Part shown: piece after piece, positions 61,401-64,000 of the stretch
How positions within the stretch are numbered: the stretch's first letter is position 1
Layout: each line of letters starts with the position of its first letter
Assembly: GCA_902806575.1 (NCBI GenBank)
Contig: CADCXD010000009.1
Location: 806,001 to 870,000, forward strand
Reading direction: 5' to 3'
DNA length: 64,000 bases
Source of the DNA: Jackrogersella multiformis
Taxonomy: Eukaryota; Ascomycota; Sordariomycetes; Xylariales; Hypoxylaceae
The notes under the pieces: generated by a model
The model's database searches: none
What the model was told of the DNA's origin: nothing
The model's input: only the letters and a program-made list of their open reading frames with translations
Program-made: the position numbers and the translations under genes

Positions 61401-61562
61401 TATGCGCAAGTCTCCAGGACTGTTCTCGTCGGCATCCTTCTTGCACGACTGGGTAGAATCGAAGGGTCTTCGCGGGAAGCGAAAGTCGTGCTCTGTCGTT
61501 GTGGGATTCATGGCTGTGGAGGGACTCGAGGTAGCTATTGGCGATTCTGTGCTGGCGGCCAT
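58482..61562 (-). CDS. nit2: Global nitrogen regulator NIT2/AreA (GATA factor)
   Basis: The minus-strand model joins 60708-61562 and 58482-60557, giving 976 aa, in the range of NIT2 and AreA. The 150-bp intron (GTGAGT to ACCAG, GCTAATGA branch) joins SIDERR to [14 protein letters not shown]. The DUF1752 motif lies at about 104-138 ([17 protein letters not shown], then [12 protein letters not shown]). One class IV GATA zinc finger is at 700-724, with Cys at 700, 703, 721 and 724 spaced CX2CX17CX2C, preceding the [11 protein letters not shown] basic arm. The protein ends EWEWLTMSL, the conserved tail contacted by the negative regulator NmrA. Long Ser/Asn/Gly-rich regions flank the finger. From family knowledge it activates genes for alternative nitrogen sources when ammonium and glutamine are scarce. 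GATA sites lie just upstream of its start. Confidence 0.97.
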
Positions 61563-61628
61563 TTGGGTTGGTGGGCGTTAGGAGGAGAAAAGGTTAGAAT
61601 CGAGGCGTCCTTCCTTTTTTTTGCCCGG

Positions 61629-61668
61629 GATAGTTGGATAGTTGGGTAGGTAGTTCCAAGGTTAGATA
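61629..61668. promoter_or_regulatory. Three GATA motifs upstream of nit2/areA
   Basis: GATA occurs at 61629, 61637 and 61665, each followed by G and TT (GATAGTT), within 110 bp upstream of the start codon. AreA-type factors bind HGATAR, and autoregulation of areA through upstream GATA sites is known; binding here is inference. Confidence 0.45.
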
Positions 61669-63311
61669 GTTGGAGAAGTTTATTTCGTTAGGGATTCCGT
61701 TATTTCGTATGTATTACGGGTCGGGTCACCTTCCCAAGTTTCCCCACGTTCCAAGGTTTGGGCTGTCAGCCCAAGTTCCTTCGCAAGCCGAACGCTATCC
61801 CAAAGTTTGTTTTCCCAAACTTTAGCGCCCAGGAAGGGATAGAGGGGGGACAGCGAACAGCTTGCAAGATCCCAACTACCTTAGGTAGATATATAAAATG
61901 GAAAGAGAGAGTTGAGAAGAAAGTGAGACGGAAGGTAAGCTCGGTGCTAAAGTTGTAGGTTGAAGCGCGCAATTAATTGCTTTGCTTTGCTTTCCTCCCT
62001 CTTTCTTTTTTTCCCCCGGGCTCGTTCGATCTCGTTGTATTGTACGTTAGAAATCGGAGGGGGGTGTGATGTATGTCACCTCTGCTCTCTCTCGGATTGT
62101 GGAGGAGGGCGAAGGAAGAGTAACAGCAAGACAAGCAGGAGTAGTAGCAACAAAGCAATGTCAACGACAACAATAGCAACTCGCAACTCGGGTAGTTCAC
62201 TGTCGCATTGGCCTTTGCAATTCCACAGGGCGGGTTGGTGTGGATTGGATGGTCACTCTCATTCATCAGGCAGTTTGGATCGGCTTTGGCTAAGGTGGTG
62301 ACATGGGTGTGGGTGCGTCCTCAGACTTTGTAATGGTAATGGAGGTAATGGAAGTGGATGCGAATGCAAATGCAGATGCTGGTAATTCCTTGAACGAAGA
62401 GGGACCACTTGGGCAAGACGTAAGGCCTGGGTCTTCTAGTCTTCCTCGCTGGGAAGGCTAAGCTAGGCTTGGAACGATTCCGGTGCTAACAACCATGAGA
62501 CCCGGCGATCCACGATTCTAGAGACTTCAGTGGCGCGGCGGGTGTTTCTGTAGCTTTTTTTTCTCTTCTCTTTTTTTATTTGGTTGAGTGTGCGAGCTAG
62601 GCCGGCTTGGATTGATGATTCTCGATGGCTGGCCCTTGCGACCAATCCCACGACGACAATTGGAGTTTGAGGGATTCCCTTGAAGGTGCCTCCGCACACC
62701 CAAGACCCCAAAAGCTCCTATGCAGCCCGAAGCGAGAGACTTGCGAGGGGTGGATCTGCACCGAAATTAAAAAGAGAAGACCTCGACCAGTGGGGGTTTT
62801 TTTTATTATTCTGGACGATGTCGCGGGCGGTTTGTATTCTCTTTCGCGCTCTCTCTCTCTCCCTCTTTCGACTTGTCTTTTCCGACTACCTAGGTAAGTC
62901 TTGCAAGCTTTCTTCCGGCGGTCCTTTAATATGTACCTGTAAAGTGTCTACAATCGAAGATACCTAGCACATACATAAGTGCGCTCTATGTTGATGTTAT
63001 ACTAGTATGTTAATAGATACGTTAATGGATATATTAATGGATACCTAGGTATGTTGTAAGTCAGGTATGAAGTCGGAAGATTGTATCAAGTTAGGATAAT
63101 TAGAAATATTCCATTTATTAGTAGACATGGATATTCTTTGAGTTAAGTTTCCCAAAGTTGTTAGAACGATGGTTAAAGATGGTTATGCGACCTGGTTTAG
63201 GTGACTTCATAAGGGAAGGTACCAACAATGAAATATATGGGTCGTTTAATTGTACCAGGTACTTCAATATTCCCATGCAGCATACCTAGGTAGCTACTTC
63301 CACTAGGTCTT

Positions 63312-63370
63312 TGCCTAACTCGGTAGCACATGTAACCCTAAGGTCCTCGAGTTCGAGTTCCACCTGGGCA
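63312..63370 (+). pseudogene. Possible degenerate tRNA remnant
   Basis: The stretch holds a D-arm-like CTCGGTAGCAC, a B-box-like GAGTTCGAGTTCC and ends that can pair (TGCC with GGCA), but it is only 59 nt, and the D stem, the T stem and the anticodon arm do not fold. It could be a truncated or mutated tRNA copy or chance. Confidence 0.25.
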
Positions 63371-63444
63371 CGCTCCACATCTCTCAACGGCTTTCGGACA
63401 GGTACATAGGTAACCTTAGAACTTGGAACTCTACCACCAAGTAT

Positions 63445-63492
63445 CTACCTAGCCTACCTAGGTATCTACCTAAGTACCTAGGTACCTACCTA
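63445..63492. repeat. Dense CCTAGG/TACC cluster
   Basis: Alternating TACC, TAGG and CCTAGG units with cores at 63457 and 63477, 20 bp apart. Neighbouring clusters at 63580, 63612, 63848 and 63856 make this the densest zone in the window. Confidence 0.75.
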
Positions 63493-64000
63493 GATCTTAG
63501 AGACTTGATTACAGAAGAAGAAACAGAAAGACAGCAACCTTGGAAATCAGTTAGTGTAATTCTTCGCAATGTATTCTACCTAGGTAAAGTCAGAATTGCC
63601 CATTGACTACCTAGGTACACTAGGTAAAACACGAGTAATGTCGGCGCTAGGTAATAATAACATACATCTGTGGATCATGCTGATGTACAGGCAAAATTGA
63701 AGACTGCCCAGGGAAGGAAAGACAAGATGGCAGACCGGGAACTCGTTTCGAGCCGCCATCCATCAAAAAGGTTAATGTCTATGTCAATGTCGAAGGTACA
63801 TCTTCTCCTCCGTGGTAGGTACATCCCATGGTAGGTAGTGGGTAGTACCTAGGTACCTAGGTAGGTATCCGCCGTGTTCCGAGTACCTACCTCCTCTTCT
63901 TCCTATTATGTACCTCCAGTACTCCTCCTCCACCATCACCATTACCTTCACCCTAGCTCTTCTCAGTCTCACTCTACACTGGCTAGCTACAACCCGTGCC

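Larger units (their letters stand above)
61563..64000. other. nit2/areA leader and upstream region
   Basis: The nearest kilobase is probably promoter and long 5' leader, as is usual for nit2/areA. It contains three GATA motifs, CT-rich tracts (for example 62839-62872) and short frames without recognisable products. Farther out, CCTAGG/TAGGTA palindromes become very dense (62890, 63043, 63285, 63457, 63477, 63580, 63612, 63848 and 63856). No gene is seen. Confidence 0.55.

Noticed and set aside
1..64000. CRISPR arrays, insertion sequences or prophage
   Set aside because: The DNA is eukaryotic; no spaced direct repeats, transposase or phage genes are visible.

Overview
The window is nuclear DNA from a filamentous ascomycete (Pezizomycotina). 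Sordariomycetes is the most likely class, and Xylariales or a relative is only a guess. The evidence is short GT-AG introns of about 50-265 bp with CTAAC or CTGAC branch sites, a fungus-specific elongation factor 3, a NIT2/AreA GATA factor, an Och1 mannosyltransferase, a PF11951-type fungal regulator and an intron-containing tRNA-Thr. Coding exons were joined by hand from splice signals, reading phase and family motifs. Exon coordinates are given in each entry and none has been checked against transcripts.

Layout: 1-10.1 kb is AT-rich and gene-poor. A disordered orphan protein follows (10.1-11.2 kb, +), then another gene-poor stretch. From 13.8 kb come a Gemin2/Brr1-like snRNP assembly factor (+) convergent with a ribonucleotide reductase inhibitor carrying a PCNA-binding box (-), ribosomal protein eS27 (-), phosducin-like Plp2 (+), a leucine-rich-repeat protein (+) and a probable serine palmitoyltransferase small subunit (+). 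From 27 to 41 kb all genes lie on the minus strand: a very GC-rich acyl-CoA ligase, Och1, a tandem ubiquitin-like protein, a small coiled-coil protein, a four-exon orphan, a possible 52-residue microprotein and a fungal regulatory protein. After 4 kb without a gene come eEF3 (+), tRNA-Thr(AGT) (+), a GT25 glycosyltransferase (-) and a TauD-like dioxygenase (-). A further 4.5 kb without a gene leads to nit2/areA (-) with a long leader and upstream region.

Most genes are ordinary housekeeping functions: splicing, dNTP supply, translation, chaperonin assistance, sphingolipid and glycan synthesis, and nitrogen control. They do not form an obvious operon-like system or biosynthetic cluster. Two things stand out. 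One is the spliced gene at 33509-34118: its first domain aligns to ubiquitin over exactly 76 positions and ends in LRLRGG, and it is fused to a second, diverged ubiquitin-like domain without a diglycine. The other is a dense family of short ACCTAGGT/TAGGTA palindromic clusters confined to intergenic DNA and at least one intron.
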